Source: Flavobacterium nitratireducens
Lineage (GTDB): Bacteria; Bacteroidota; Bacteroidia; Flavobacteriales; Flavobacteriaceae
Assembly (NCBI RefSeq): GCF_029625335.1
Contig: NZ_CP121111.1
Location: 558,001 to 622,000 of the forward strand
Direction of reading: 5' to 3'
Length of the DNA: 64,000 bases
Shown here: positions 19,889-29,019 of the stretch, piece by piece
How positions within the stretch are numbered: position 1 is the stretch's first letter
Layout: each line of letters begins with the position of its first letter
Notes under the pieces: generated by a model
Seen by the model: only the letters and a program-made list of their open reading frames with translations
What the model was told of the DNA's origin: nothing
The model's database searches: none
Position numbers and translations under genes: made by a program

Positions 19889-21073
19889 TTGAAAATGAAA
19901 AAAATATTACTCCTACTTTTTACTTTTTTACAATTCTTTTCTTGTGGCGTTAAACAAACTAGAAATTTATTGACCTCTGGGAATTATGATGAAGCTATAG
20001 ACAATGCCATTGCTAATTTGCGTGCTAATAAAGACAAGAAAGGAAACCAGGATTATGTATATCTCCTAGAAGAAGCTTTTTTAAAAGCGACCGAAAGAGA
20101 TTTAAACAACTTGAATTTATTAGAACAAGATAAAAATACGGCTAATTTGGAACGTATTTACAACACTTACTTGCAACTAAATAATCGTCAGGAAAAAATC
20201 AAACCGTTGCTTCCATTACAATTAATTAAAGAAGGTAGAAATGCAAAATTCACTTTTGATAATTACAACAAACAAATTGTAGACAGCAAAAATGCCTTGT
20301 CTAAATTTTTATATGCGAATAGTTTGGCTTTACTAAAGTCGTCAAACAAAATGGATATTAGAAAAGCCTATGATGATTTAGTGTATTTGAACCAAATTAA
20401 CCCAAATTATCAAAACACACTTCAACTTCAGGAAGAGGCTTTAAGTAAAGGAAAACACTATGTATCAGTGGTTTTACGCAATCAAACGAATATGATTATC
20501 CCTTCGGATTTGCAAGCTGATTTATTAGATTTTAACACTTTAGGTCTCAATGACATTTGGACCGTTTATCATAAAACGATTCAAAAACAAGTTAAATATG
20601 ATTACCAAATTGTTGTTGATTTTAGAACAATAAACATCAGTCCAGAACAAATCAAAGAAAAAGAATTCGTTAAGGAAAAACAAATTAAAGATGGTGTGAA
20701 AGACCTGCTGGATAAAAATGGTAGAATTGTAAAAGATAGCTTAGGAAAGGCTATTAAAGTAGATAATTTGAAAACAATTGTCATTCGAATTAAAGAGTTC
20801 AACCAATTTAAAGCGTGCCAAATTATGGCAAATGTGGATTATCTCGATTTTAAAAACAAACAACTCTTACACTCGTTCCCTATCGCTTCTGAATTTATTT
20901 TCAAAAATGATTACTCAACCTACAACGGTGATAAAAGAGCTACAGATGAGTCGTACTATCCTTATTTTTCAAGAAAATTACTTCCTTTTCCTAGCAACGA
21001 ACAAATGGTTTATAACACAGGGGAAGATTTAAAAGTAAAACTGAAAGGCATTTTGATGAAAAACAAATTGTAA
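19889..21073 (+). CDS. Hypothetical lipoprotein with TPR-like helical repeats
   Basis: A 394-residue protein. It has a signal peptide with lipobox FFSCGV (Cys ~20), so it is lipid-anchored in the cell envelope. Residues ~25-190 are helical and TPR-like (RNLLTSGNYDEAIDNAIANL, then RKAYDDLVYLNQINPNY). The C-terminal half looks beta-rich (YDYQIVVDFRTINISPEQ, CQIMANVDYLDFKNKQLLH). The pattern occurs in Bacteroidota envelope lipoproteins with no known role. The gene stands alone between a terminator and the arginine operon leader. Confidence 0.65.
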   Translation: MKMKKILLLLFTFLQFFSCGVKQTRNLLTSGNYDEAIDNAIANLRANKDKKGNQDYVYLLEEAFLKATERDLNNLNLLEQDKNTANLERIYNTYLQLNNRQEKIKPLLPLQLIKEGRNAKFTFDNYNKQIVDSKNALSKFLYANSLALLKSSNKMDIRKAYDDLVYLNQINPNYQNTLQLQEEALSKGKHYVSVVLRNQTNMIIPSDLQADLLDFNTLGLNDIWTVYHKTIQKQVKYDYQIVVDFRTINISPEQIKEKEFVKEKQIKDGVKDLLDKNGRIVKDSLGKAIKVDNLKTIVIRIKEFNQFKACQIMANVDYLDFKNKQLLHSFPIASEFIFKNDYSTYNGDKRATDESYYPYFSRKLLPFPSNEQMVYNTGEDLKVKLKGILMKNKL

Positions 21074-21168
21074 TTAAAAACATATTTGTTTACTATTCAG
21101 ATAGTTACAAAAACAAATCAAATATTAAAATAAATCATAAAAGCCTGTTCAAATTGAAAAATAAGTGT

Positions 21169-21176
21169 ATTTTTGC
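21169..21176 (+). promoter_or_regulatory. Distal -7 box before the arginine operon
   Basis: TATTTTTG matches TAnnTTTG, ~320 bp before the GNAT gene. No TTG lies at the right distance, so it is tentative. If it is used, the mRNA would start close to the tiny ORF at 21181. Confidence 0.35.
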
Positions 21177-21180
21177 ATCA

Positions 21181-21264
21181 ATGAATTACAAAAGTGTACA
21201 TATCACCACATTGTCACGGATAGACAAAGCTATCGCTTCGCCCGAAGTACGGATACTTATATAG
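21181..21264 (+). CDS. Possible 27-residue leader ORF
   Basis: ATG at 21181 and TAG at 21262 enclose 27 codons (reading MNYKSVHITTLSRIDKAIAS onward). It lies in the 423-bp gap before the arginine operon, just after a -7 box. It has only two Arg codons, so an arginine attenuation peptide is not evident. It may also be a gene remnant. The rest of the gap (21265-21413) shows no supported feature. Confidence 0.2.
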   Translation: MNYKSVHITTLSRIDKAIASPEVRILI

Positions 21265-21413
21265 TATCTAAACGCTTTTTTGTCTATTTATTCATTATTT
21301 TTTATTTGTCCAAAATTGAAATTACAGCCGTTATCCGTTGGATTAATATATCCAAAAAACAAAATTTTAAACATTTTATTCTGTCACAATATTTCAAGTT
21401 GGCATTATTATGT

Positions 21414-21421
21414 TAATTTTG
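21414..21421 (+). promoter_or_regulatory. Proximal -7 box of the arginine operon
   Basis: TAATTTTG matches TAnnTTTG and lies 75 bp before the GNAT start codon. The nearest TTG is only ~12 bp upstream, so the -33 part is poor. Confidence 0.4.
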
Positions 21422-21496
21422 CAGACAATTTCAAAAAAGGTTCAATATCGAATTATAATTTTTTCACTTTTTTTAATCTAAAATTCATCTTTTGAA

Positions 21497-21970
21497 ATGA
21501 ATATTTCTATCCTTATAGCTCAAGAAGAACATTTTAAGTATGCAGAAATTATCTGTGATACTATAGAATCTTCTGCCAAATTGAGAGGAACCGGAATTGC
21601 TAAAAGAACTCCCGAATATATCCAAAAGAAAATGACCAATAGGGATGCCGTTATCGCTTTGGATAAAAATGGTGATTTTGCTGGTTTTTGCTATATAGAA
21701 AGTTGGCAACACGGACAATTTGTTGCTCATTCAGGTTTGATTGTACATCCTGATTTTAGAAATCTTGGTTTAGCTAAGAAAATTAAAAGTTTTGTCTTTG
21801 ATTATTCTTTAAAAAAATATCCAGGTGCAAAAGTATTTGGAATCACAACAGGTTTAGCGGTTATGAAAATTAATTCGGAGTTAGGATACAAACCGGTTCC
21901 TTTTTCTGAATTAACGAGTGACCCTACTTTTGGTCTGGTTGTAAAACCTGCACCAATTATGAAATCTTAA
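21497..21970 (+). CDS. GNAT acetyltransferase heading the arginine operon (ArgA-like)
   Basis: A 157-residue GNAT-fold N-acyltransferase. The acyl-CoA loop region is in IVHPDFRNLGLAKKIKSF (about residues 92-110), preceded by DFAGFCYIESWQHGQFVAHSG. First place in an operon with argG, C, D, F', B, E and H suggests that it acylates glutamate as N-acetyl- or N-succinylglutamate synthase. No other candidate for this step is in the operon. The role is inferred from position, and the GNAT fold from sequence. It is followed by a 43-residue small ORF and argG. Confidence 0.75.
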   Translation: MNISILIAQEEHFKYAEIICDTIESSAKLRGTGIAKRTPEYIQKKMTNRDAVIALDKNGDFAGFCYIESWQHGQFVAHSGLIVHPDFRNLGLAKKIKSFVFDYSLKKYPGAKVFGITTGLAVMKINSELGYKPVPFSELTSDPTFGLVVKPAPIMKS

Positions 21971-21987
21971 AGAGTAAAGATTATAAA

Positions 21988-22119
21988 ATGTGTTTGTGTA
22001 CAGGAATGCTTTACGATCCTGCCGAAAAACCAAAAGACCCACCAAAACATCCATTCAATGTGAGAATTTGGAATCGCCTGAAAAAAATTAAACAGGCACT
22101 CTTTTTAGAGAACAAATAA
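21988..22119 (+). CDS. 43-residue small ORF between the GNAT gene and argG
   Basis: ATG 21988 to TAA 22119 encodes a basic peptide that starts MCLCTGMLYDPAEKPKDPP and ends with a lysine-rich helix (RIWNRLKKIKQALFLENK). It starts 17 bp after the GNAT stop and is in the operon's direction. The CxC start and proline-rich middle do not look like random frame. No known family. The ~80 bp between it and argG holds no other ORF. Confidence 0.45.
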   Translation: MCLCTGMLYDPAEKPKDPPKHPFNVRIWNRLKKIKQALFLENK

Positions 22120-22201
22120 TAACGAATAAAATTTAATTATATAATCAGCTGGACGCTAAGTTCTATATAAAGAGCAGTTAACAGCCCATAGATCGAGAAA
22201 A

Positions 22202-23395
22202 ATGAAAAAAGTTGTATTAGCTTATAGTGGAGGTCTAGACACCTCATATTGCCTTAAATATTTAAAAAATGAAAAAGGATATGAAGTTCACACCGTATTA
22301 ATTAATACAGGAGGTTTTGATGAAGAAGAATTAGCTGCCATCGAAAAGAGAGCTTACGAATTAGGAAGTGCTCAACACGCTAATCTTACTATTCTTGACA
22401 AATATTATGACAAAGCGATTAAATATTTAATCTACGGTAATGTTTTAAAGAACAACACCTACCCGCTTTCAGTAAGTGCTGAGCGTGTTTTTCAGGCGAT
22501 TGAGGCTATTAAATATGCTAAATCAGTTGGGGCGAGTGCAATTGCTCACGGAAGTACAGGGGCTGGAAACGACCAAATTCGTTTTGACTTAATTTTCCAA
22601 ACGATTGCGCCGGAAATCGAAATCATCACTCCTATACGTGACTTGAAATTATCAAGACAAGAAGAAGTAGATTACTTAATCAAAAACGGAGTACACTATT
22701 CTTGGGAAAAAGCACAATATTCTATCAACAAAGGGCTTTGGGGAACTTCTGTTGGTGGAAAAGAAACTTTGACTTCAAAAGATCCACTTCCAAGCGAAGC
22801 TTACCCTTCTCAATTACAAAAAGAAGGTGAAGAAAAAGTGACTTTAGAATTCAAAAAAGGAGAATTAGTAGCTATCAACGGAGTTGCTGACAAACCATCA
22901 AATAATATTGTTGCTTTAGAAAAATTAGCGAATGCTTATGCAATCGGTAGAGACATTCACGTGGGTGACACAATTATTGGAATTAAAGGAAGAGTTGGTT
23001 TTGAAGCTGCTGCTCCACTTATCATTATCAAAGCACACCATTTATTAGAGAAACACACTTTAGGTAAATGGCAACAATACTGGAAAGAACAATTAGGAAA
23101 CTGGTACGGAATGTTATTCCACGAAGGACAGTTCTTGGATCCTGTAATGCGTAATATCGAGACTTTCTTAGAAGATACTCAAAAAACAGTAAACGGAAAA
23201 GTATTTGTTTCATTGAAACCATATCACTTCTCATTAGATGGTATCGAATCAAAAAACGACTTAATGAACACTGGTTTTGGTCAATACGGAGAAATGAACA
23301 ACGCCTGGACATCTGAAGATGCTAAAGGATTTATCAAAATCTTAGGTAATGCTCAAAATATTTTCTCTTCAGTGAATAAAGAGACTTATGAATAA
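22202..23395 (+). CDS. argG: Argininosuccinate synthase
   Basis: A 397-residue enzyme that joins citrulline and aspartate with ATP to give argininosuccinate. The N-type ATP pyrophosphatase P-loop AYSGGLDTSYCLKYL is at residues ~7-21, and AIAHGSTGAGNDQIRFDL near 115-132. The length and both ends are normal. It is placed early in the operon, unlike the pathway order. The gap after it (23396-23542) contains a large hairpin. Confidence 0.96.
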   Translation: MKKVVLAYSGGLDTSYCLKYLKNEKGYEVHTVLINTGGFDEEELAAIEKRAYELGSAQHANLTILDKYYDKAIKYLIYGNVLKNNTYPLSVSAERVFQAIEAIKYAKSVGASAIAHGSTGAGNDQIRFDLIFQTIAPEIEIITPIRDLKLSRQEEVDYLIKNGVHYSWEKAQYSINKGLWGTSVGGKETLTSKDPLPSEAYPSQLQKEGEEKVTLEFKKGELVAINGVADKPSNNIVALEKLANAYAIGRDIHVGDTIIGIKGRVGFEAAAPLIIIKAHHLLEKHTLGKWQQYWKEQLGNWYGMLFHEGQFLDPVMRNIETFLEDTQKTVNGKVFVSLKPYHFSLDGIESKNDLMNTGFGQYGEMNNAWTSEDAKGFIKILGNAQNIFSSVNKETYE

Positions 23396-23431
23396 GCCTT
23401 TCTTTAACAAGAATTGCTAAAACAAAATTTC

Positions 23432-23487
23432 AACCATTAAGAAATTAAGTTTCATTAAGCTTAATGTTTCTTAATTTCTTAATGGTT
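23432..23487. repeat. Large imperfect hairpin between argG and argC
   Basis: Arms of ~28 nt, starting AACCATTAAGAAATTAAG and ending with the matching complement. The centre is the perfect palindrome CATTAAGCTTAATG. It has no T run, so it is not a classic terminator. Confidence 0.7.
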
Positions 23488-23542
23488 CATTTAATTCAGA
23501 TGGAATTGTTTAAAAACAATGAAATCTAAAAAAATATAGATT

Positions 23543-24520
23543 ATGATTAATGTTGGAATAATAGGAGGCTCGGGATATACAGCAGGAGAATTAATTAGAA
23601 TTCTAATGTTTCACCCGAATGCCAAATTAGATTTTGTTTACAGTACAACCAATGCAGGAAAACCATTATCAATCGCTCACCAGGATATTTTGGGAGATAT
23701 TGAAATGAATTTTACTGACGCTATCAATCCTGATGTCGATGTTGTCTTCTTGTGTTTAGGACACGGGAAATCAATTGCGTTTTTAGAAAACAATATATTC
23801 TCTGACAACACAAAAATCATTGATTTAGGAAATGATTTCCGTTTGACAAAAGATAAAGATTTCAACGGAAAATCATTCGTTTATGGCTTACCTGAATTAA
23901 ACAAAAACGACATTAAAAAAGCAAATTATATTGCTAATCCCGGTTGTTTTGCAACAGCTATCCAATTGGCTTTATTACCGTTGGCTGCTGAAGGAGCATT
24001 AACGGAAGATGTTCATATCAATGCTACAACAGGAAGTACAGGTGCCGGTGTGGGACTTGCTGCTACTTCCCATTTTAGCTGGAGAAACAACAACTTTTCT
24101 CACTACAAAGCATTTGAACACCAACATTTAGGTGAGATTAACCAAAGTATCAATCAGTTACAATCTGATTATACAAACGAATTAATTTTCATCCCTAACA
24201 GAGGTGATTTCCCAAGAGGAATTTTTGCGACTTTATATACAAAATCAGAAGAGAGCTTAGAGGATTTGGTTGCCAAATACGAAGCTTTTTACGCCAATCA
24301 GCCATTTGTTACGGTAACAACTACCAACATTAACATGAAACAGGTAGTACAAACCAACAAATGTATTATTAGTTTAATGAAAAAAGGAAACCGGGTTTTA
24401 ATAACATCAACTATAGATAATTTATTAAAAGGTGCTTCTGGTCAAGCTGTTCAAAACATGAATTTAATGTTTGGACTGGAAGAAACTACAGGATTACACC
24501 TAAAACCATGTGGATTCTAA
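23543..24520 (+). CDS. argC: N-acyl-gamma-glutamyl-phosphate reductase
   Basis: A 325-residue NADPH-dependent reductase that forms the semialdehyde in arginine synthesis. The nucleotide loop is GIIGGSGYTAGELIR (residues 5-19) and the catalytic cysteine is Cys135 in NPGCFATAI. FPRGIFATLYTKSEE and the C-terminal region fit the family. In an operon with a succinylornithine-type transcarbamylase, the true substrate may be the succinyl derivative. Confidence 0.95.
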   Translation: MINVGIIGGSGYTAGELIRILMFHPNAKLDFVYSTTNAGKPLSIAHQDILGDIEMNFTDAINPDVDVVFLCLGHGKSIAFLENNIFSDNTKIIDLGNDFRLTKDKDFNGKSFVYGLPELNKNDIKKANYIANPGCFATAIQLALLPLAAEGALTEDVHINATTGSTGAGVGLAATSHFSWRNNNFSHYKAFEHQHLGEINQSINQLQSDYTNELIFIPNRGDFPRGIFATLYTKSEESLEDLVAKYEAFYANQPFVTVTTTNINMKQVVQTNKCIISLMKKGNRVLITSTIDNLLKGASGQAVQNMNLMFGLEETTGLHLKPCGF

Positions 24521-24604
24521 AAAAGTTATGCATTATAAGTTAAGCGTAATTGAACGTCTGAAACTTTTAACACCTAACCCTTAACATTTAACTTAAAGAA
24601 AAAA

Positions 24605-25741
24605 ATGAACTTATTTGACGTTTACCCATTATATCCTATCACACCTGTAAAAGCACTTGATTGTATTATTTACGACGAAAAAGGAACAGAATATTTAGAT
24701 TTATACTCTGGACACGGAGTAATTTCAATTGGTCACACCCAACCAGATTATGTGGCGAAAGTAAAAGCACAATTAGATAATTTGAGTTTTTACTCGAATG
24801 CGATTCAAAATCCATTACAAGTAGAATTAGCTGAGAAATTAGGAAAAGCTTCCGGTTTAACTGATTTTAGCTTATTCTTATGCAGTTCTGGAGCTGAAGC
24901 AAATGAAAATGCATTAAAATTAGCTTCTTTCCACAATGGAAAATCAAGAGTAATTGCTTTTGATAATTCGTTCCACGGAAGAACTTCTGCGGCTGTTGCT
25001 GTTACCGACAACAAGAAAATTGTTGCTCCGTTAAATGCGCAACAAGTGGTTACTTTCCTTCCTTTGAACCAAATTGAATTGGTAGAAGCAGAATTACAAA
25101 AAGGAGATGTTTGTGCGGTGATTATTGAGCCAATTCAAGGAGTTGGTGGATTAGACCAAGGAACAACAGAATTCTTCCAAGCTTTAGAAAAAGCTTGTCA
25201 CGCAAATGAAGTAGTTTTGATTATAGACGAAGTACAATCAGGTTATGGAAGAAGCGGAAAATTCTTTGCTCACCAGCACCATGGAATACATCCGGATATC
25301 GTAACTACTGCTAAAGGGATGGGGAACGGTTTCCCAATTGGAGGCGTTTTAATTTCTCCTAAATTCCAAGCCAGTTACGGTTTATTAGGAACTACTTTTG
25401 GAGGAAGTCACCTAGCTTGTGCTGCCGGAATTGCAGTATTAGATGTGATGGAAGACAAAAAACTAATCGAAAACACAAACAAAGTGTCAGAATATTTCTT
25501 TGAAGCGATTAAAGTAATTCCAGAAATCAAACAGGTAAAAGGAAGAGGATTAATGCTTGGAGTTGAATTTGACTTCGACGTGAGTGTCTTGAGAAAGAAA
25601 ATGATTATTGAAAAACATATTTTTACAGGAGGAGCTAACAATAAAAACTTATTGAGAATCCTTCCTCCGCTAACGATTACGACTGATGCTATCGATACAT
25701 TCATCAAAGCATTACAAGAATCTTTAGCTGAATTAAATTAA
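24605..25741 (+). CDS. argD: Acetyl/succinylornithine aminotransferase
   Basis: A 378-residue class III aminotransferase with PLP. It moves the amino group from glutamate to the N-acylglutamate semialdehyde. Motifs seen are DLYSGHGVISIGHTQP, CSSGAEANENALKLAS, the PLP aspartate in VLIIDEVQSGYGRSGK and the lysine in TTAKGMGNGFPIGGV. It lies between argC and proA. The 84-bp gap before it holds no gene. Confidence 0.93.
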   Translation: MNLFDVYPLYPITPVKALDCIIYDEKGTEYLDLYSGHGVISIGHTQPDYVAKVKAQLDNLSFYSNAIQNPLQVELAEKLGKASGLTDFSLFLCSSGAEANENALKLASFHNGKSRVIAFDNSFHGRTSAAVAVTDNKKIVAPLNAQQVVTFLPLNQIELVEAELQKGDVCAVIIEPIQGVGGLDQGTTEFFQALEKACHANEVVLIIDEVQSGYGRSGKFFAHQHHGIHPDIVTTAKGMGNGFPIGGVLISPKFQASYGLLGTTFGGSHLACAAGIAVLDVMEDKKLIENTNKVSEYFFEAIKVIPEIKQVKGRGLMLGVEFDFDVSVLRKKMIIEKHIFTGGANNKNLLRILPPLTITTDAIDTFIKALQESLAELN

Positions 25742-25762
25742 TAATAAAGAAAGAAATTCAAG

Positions 25763-25830
25763 CATATAAGTCACATAAGTTCATTTAAGAACAAGTAATT
25801 ATAACTTATAATTCTTATATGACTTATATG
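25763..25830. repeat. Inverted repeat between argD and proA
   Basis: CATATAAGTCACATAAG (25763-25779) is nearly the reverse complement of CTTATATGACTTATATG (25814-25830), with one mismatch in 17. The spacer is 34 bp. Confidence 0.7.
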
Positions 25831-25877
25831 TTAGAAAATTGAATTTTTATTTTGTATCAATTAATTAAAAAATACAA

Positions 25878-27074
25878 ATGAGTACATTATTATCCATAGA
25901 AAAAAGAAACGCTGTATTGACAAGAATGGCGGCTCTTTTAGAACAAGAAAGAGAAGCTTTAAAAGCCATCAATCAGCAAGATTTAGCCAATTATAATGGT
26001 GAAGATCTGGCTATGGAGAAACGTTTACTCGTTGATGACGCTAAGGTAGACGGAATGATACTTTCCGTACAACAACTAGCAAGTCAGGAAGATCCAGTGG
26101 GTCAGGTCCGTTACGAATTCACTCATGACAATGGCATGAGAATCAGCAATAAAACAGCTGCTTTTGGAACGATTTTAATTATTTATGAATCACGTCCGGA
26201 TGTAACTGTGGAAGCTGGTGGAATTGCCTTTAAATCAGGAAATAAAATTTTATTGAAAGGTGGTAAAGAATCTTTGCTTTCGAATCTAAAGATTGTGAGC
26301 CTTTGGCATCAGGCTTTGGAAGAAAACGGAGTAAGTACGGATTGGGTTGAATATTTGAATTATGACCGTGTTCAAACTCAGGCTTTCCTAGAAAAACCAA
26401 CACAAAAAGTCGATTTGATTGTACCACGTGGCGGTGAAAAACTGATTGAATTTACAAAAAAACACGCGAGCTGTCCGGTAATTGTAAGTGGTCGTGGAAA
26501 TAACTTTTTATACATCAATGCCAATGCTGATTTAGAAAAAGCTATGGCTATTATTATTAACGGAAAGACCTCAAACATATCAGTTTGCAACGCTTTAGAT
26601 AAAGTATTAATTGATGTTAATTTAGCAGATTGGGAGGCTTTCACAAATGAATTAGTGGTTAAATTAAAAAGCTATAATGTTACTATTTTAGGAGATGAAG
26701 CTGTTGCAAAAGCGACGAATGTTCCTGCTATAAAAAACGATTTGATTTGGTACGAAGAATTTTTGGATTACAAAATTGTTATTGGAACAGTAAATTCGAA
26801 TGAGGAAGCGATTGAAAAAATCAACAAATATTGTGGAGGACATTCGGCTTCTATTGTTACTGAAGACAAAGCTGTTGCGCAACAATTTATGGAAAATATT
26901 GATGCTTCTTCTGTATATCACAATGCCTCTACTCGATTCACAGACGGTGGACAATTTGGTTTAGGTGGAGAGTTAGCGATTAGTACCGATAAATTACACC
27001 AACGCGGACCAATTGGTTTACAACATTTGGTAACCAATAAATGGTATATTTACGGTGAAGGACAAATCAGGTAG
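25878..27074 (+). CDS. proA: Glutamate-5-semialdehyde dehydrogenase (gamma-glutamyl phosphate reductase)
   Basis: A 398-residue enzyme of proline synthesis, of the aldehyde-dehydrogenase fold. Seen are IYESRPDVTVEAGGIAFKSG, the glycine-rich LLKGGKESLLSN, VPRGGEKLIEF and the catalytic cysteine in NGKTSNISVCNALDKV. It reduces gamma-glutamyl phosphate to the semialdehyde. It sits with proB inside the arginine operon, so the two glutamate-derived routes share a transcript. A 20-bp palindrome follows immediately after its stop codon. Confidence 0.95.
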   Translation: MSTLLSIEKRNAVLTRMAALLEQEREALKAINQQDLANYNGEDLAMEKRLLVDDAKVDGMILSVQQLASQEDPVGQVRYEFTHDNGMRISNKTAAFGTILIIYESRPDVTVEAGGIAFKSGNKILLKGGKESLLSNLKIVSLWHQALEENGVSTDWVEYLNYDRVQTQAFLEKPTQKVDLIVPRGGEKLIEFTKKHASCPVIVSGRGNNFLYINANADLEKAMAIIINGKTSNISVCNALDKVLIDVNLADWEAFTNELVVKLKSYNVTILGDEAVAKATNVPAIKNDLIWYEEFLDYKIVIGTVNSNEEAIEKINKYCGGHSASIVTEDKAVAQQFMENIDASSVYHNASTRFTDGGQFGLGGELAISTDKLHQRGPIGLQHLVTNKWYIYGEGQIR

Positions 27075-27094
27075 CGACAAGTCGCGACTTGTCG
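27075..27094. repeat. Perfect 20-bp palindrome after proA
   Basis: CGACAAGTCGCGACTTGTCG begins on the base after the proA stop. The same 18-bp core follows argE at 30960-30979. Further short repeat-like blocks (GTTCGAGCGAAGTCGAGAAC, then CGCACTTTGCGGTT) fill the rest of the gap to proB. Confidence 0.9.
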
Positions 27095-27191
27095 GTACAT
27101 CAAATTTGTCAGTTCGAGCGAAGTCGAGAACAAATAAAATTTAAAAAACTTATCGCACTTTGCGGTTAAAACAAACCTTCGCGGTTAAACA

Positions 27192-27952
27192 ATGGGAAAA
27201 AAAGAATTTTATTAAAATTAGGAAGCAACACCCTGACAAGGGAAACCAATCATATTTCGAGAGGAAAGATTGAGGATATTGGCATGCAAATCGCTTCTTT
27301 GAATGATGAATATGAGTTTATCATTGTAAGTTCGGGCGCTATTGCTGCGGCTAAACAATTTGTAAAATTAGACAATAACGATAAGGATGTTTTTGTTAAA
27401 CAGGCTTTGGCTTCAATTGGTCAACCGCATTTGATGCGCATTTACAATGAAAACTTTAAGGATTTAGGCTTAAACACCTCACAATGTTTACTTTCGTATT
27501 CGGATTTCGAAAAGGAACAAACCAAGAAAAACATTGTCAACACCATCAATGTATTGGTTAAAAACAATTACATTCCTATCATCAATGAAAACGACACTGT
27601 TGCTACCGATGAGATTAAATTTGGAGATAACGATAAATTAGCTGCTTTGACAGCCGTTTTATTGAAAGTTGATATTTTAATCATTGCGACTAACACCGAT
27701 GGTTTTTACACTAAAGAATCCATGTTAAAAGGAATTCCTGAAACCATCACATCAGTTGATGATTTGAAAGATTTGGAAAAAGAAATTGGTGATTCTAAAT
27801 CCTCACATGGAACAGGTGGAATGCAATCTAAGATTGAAGCAGCAGCTATTGCAAAAAGCGCCAATATTGAAACTTGGGTAGTAAATGGCCTTAATGACAA
27901 TTTTATACTAAATGCAATTGCAAATACTATTGCATTCACAAAAATTGTATAA
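27192..27952 (+). pseudogene. proB: Glutamate 5-kinase, frameshifted near its start
   Basis: The natural start is ATG 27192 in frame MGKK, but the seven-A run at 27197-27203 is one base short. With one more A it reads MGKKRILLKLGSNTL and runs on to 27952, 253 residues in all. This is the short proB type without a PUA domain. Seen are FIIVSSGAIAAAKQF, the phosphate and glutamate region IIATNTDGFY and SHGTGGMQSKIEAA. It makes gamma-glutamyl phosphate for proA. As read, only an internal start at 27284 would be open, which lacks the N-terminal lysine motif. A sequencing error is likely. Confidence 0.85.
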
Positions 27953-28044
27953 TTTTTAAAGTAATTAATAGAATTATAAACTCGTATGAATCAGCGTTAT
28001 TTGCTTAGCAAATTCGTTTAATCAGCGTTCAAAAACATATAAAT

Positions 28045-28995
28045 ATGAATTACATTTCAATTCAAAACATCGACAACTTGTCTGAGTGGGTAAAAGAAGC
28101 TCTTAAAATTAAGAAGAATCCATTAAAGCACAAGAAATTAGGAAAAAACAAAACCTTAGGAATGTTGTTTTTTAATCCTAGTTTAAGGACGCGTTTAAGC
28201 ACTCAAAAAGCAGCTTTGAATTTAGGTATGAATGTGATGGTAATGAATTTTACTAATGAAGGATGGACGCTTGAATTTGAAGACGGTGCAATTATGAACC
28301 AAGGTGCTTCAGAACATATCAAAGAAGCAGCCGAAGTAATTTCGCAATATTGCGATATCATTGCAATTAGGGCTTTTGCAGGTTTAGTAGATAAAGAGAA
28401 AGACAATGCCGAAACTGTTTTGGCCGGTTTCTTAAAACATGCTACAGTGCCTATTGTAAATATGGAAGGTTGTACAGGACACCCTTTACAATCATTGGCA
28501 GATGCCATTACTATGGAAGAATATAAAACACCACATAGACCCAAAGTGGTGTTAACCTGGGCGCCACATCCTAGAGCTTTGCCTCAGGCTGTTGCCAATT
28601 CATTTGTAGAAATGATGCAAAAACAAGACGCTGATTTTGTTATTACTCACCCAGAAGGATACGAATTAAATCCGGAAATTACCAAAGATTCTAAAATAGA
28701 ATACGATCAAAATAAGGCTTTCGAAAATGCTGATTTTATCTATGCAAAAAACTGGAGTAATTATAACGACTACGGTAAAATTACTAATACTGATCCAAAC
28801 TGGACTGTTACTGCTGAGAAAATGGCTTTAACGAACAATGCTAAATTCATGCACTGTTTACCTGTAAGACGTAATGTAATTGTAGCCGACGAAGTAATTG
28901 ACAGCGAAAATTCAATTGTTATTGAACAAGCGAATAACAGAACCTATTCCGCACAATTAGTTTTGAAAAAAATATTAAAAACAATTTCTAAGTAA
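28045..28995 (+). CDS. argF': N-succinylornithine (or N-acetylornithine) carbamoyltransferase
   Basis: A 316-residue transcarbamylase. The carbamoyl-phosphate motif is FFNPSLRTR (42-50), with SLRTR where ordinary ornithine enzymes have STRTR. CTGHPLQSLAD and MHCLPVRRNVIV complete the fold. The segment GASEHIKEA (87-95) corresponds to the loop that sets specificity. Known family work shows that Glu there gives acetylornithine use and Pro (or Ser) gives succinylornithine use. Here I read Ser89. This favours succinylornithine, with the alignment done by eye. It matches Bacteroidota biology. Confidence 0.88.
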   Translation: MNYISIQNIDNLSEWVKEALKIKKNPLKHKKLGKNKTLGMLFFNPSLRTRLSTQKAALNLGMNVMVMNFTNEGWTLEFEDGAIMNQGASEHIKEAAEVISQYCDIIAIRAFAGLVDKEKDNAETVLAGFLKHATVPIVNMEGCTGHPLQSLADAITMEEYKTPHRPKVVLTWAPHPRALPQAVANSFVEMMQKQDADFVITHPEGYELNPEITKDSKIEYDQNKAFENADFIYAKNWSNYNDYGKITNTDPNWTVTAEKMALTNNAKFMHCLPVRRNVIVADEVIDSENSIVIEQANNRTYSAQLVLKKILKTISK

Positions 28996-29019
28996 CTTTG
29001 TAAATCAGTATCCTAAAAG

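Noticed and set aside
21165..21416. 83-residue ORF in the arginine leader
   Set aside because: Its composition is irregular, it starts at a TTG-like position over a promoter box, and it overlaps another frame with no family motif.
28045..28995. Ordinary ornithine carbamoyltransferase
   Set aside because: SLRTR replaces STRTR and the specificity loop fits the acyl-ornithine class. The operon has an N-acyl route.
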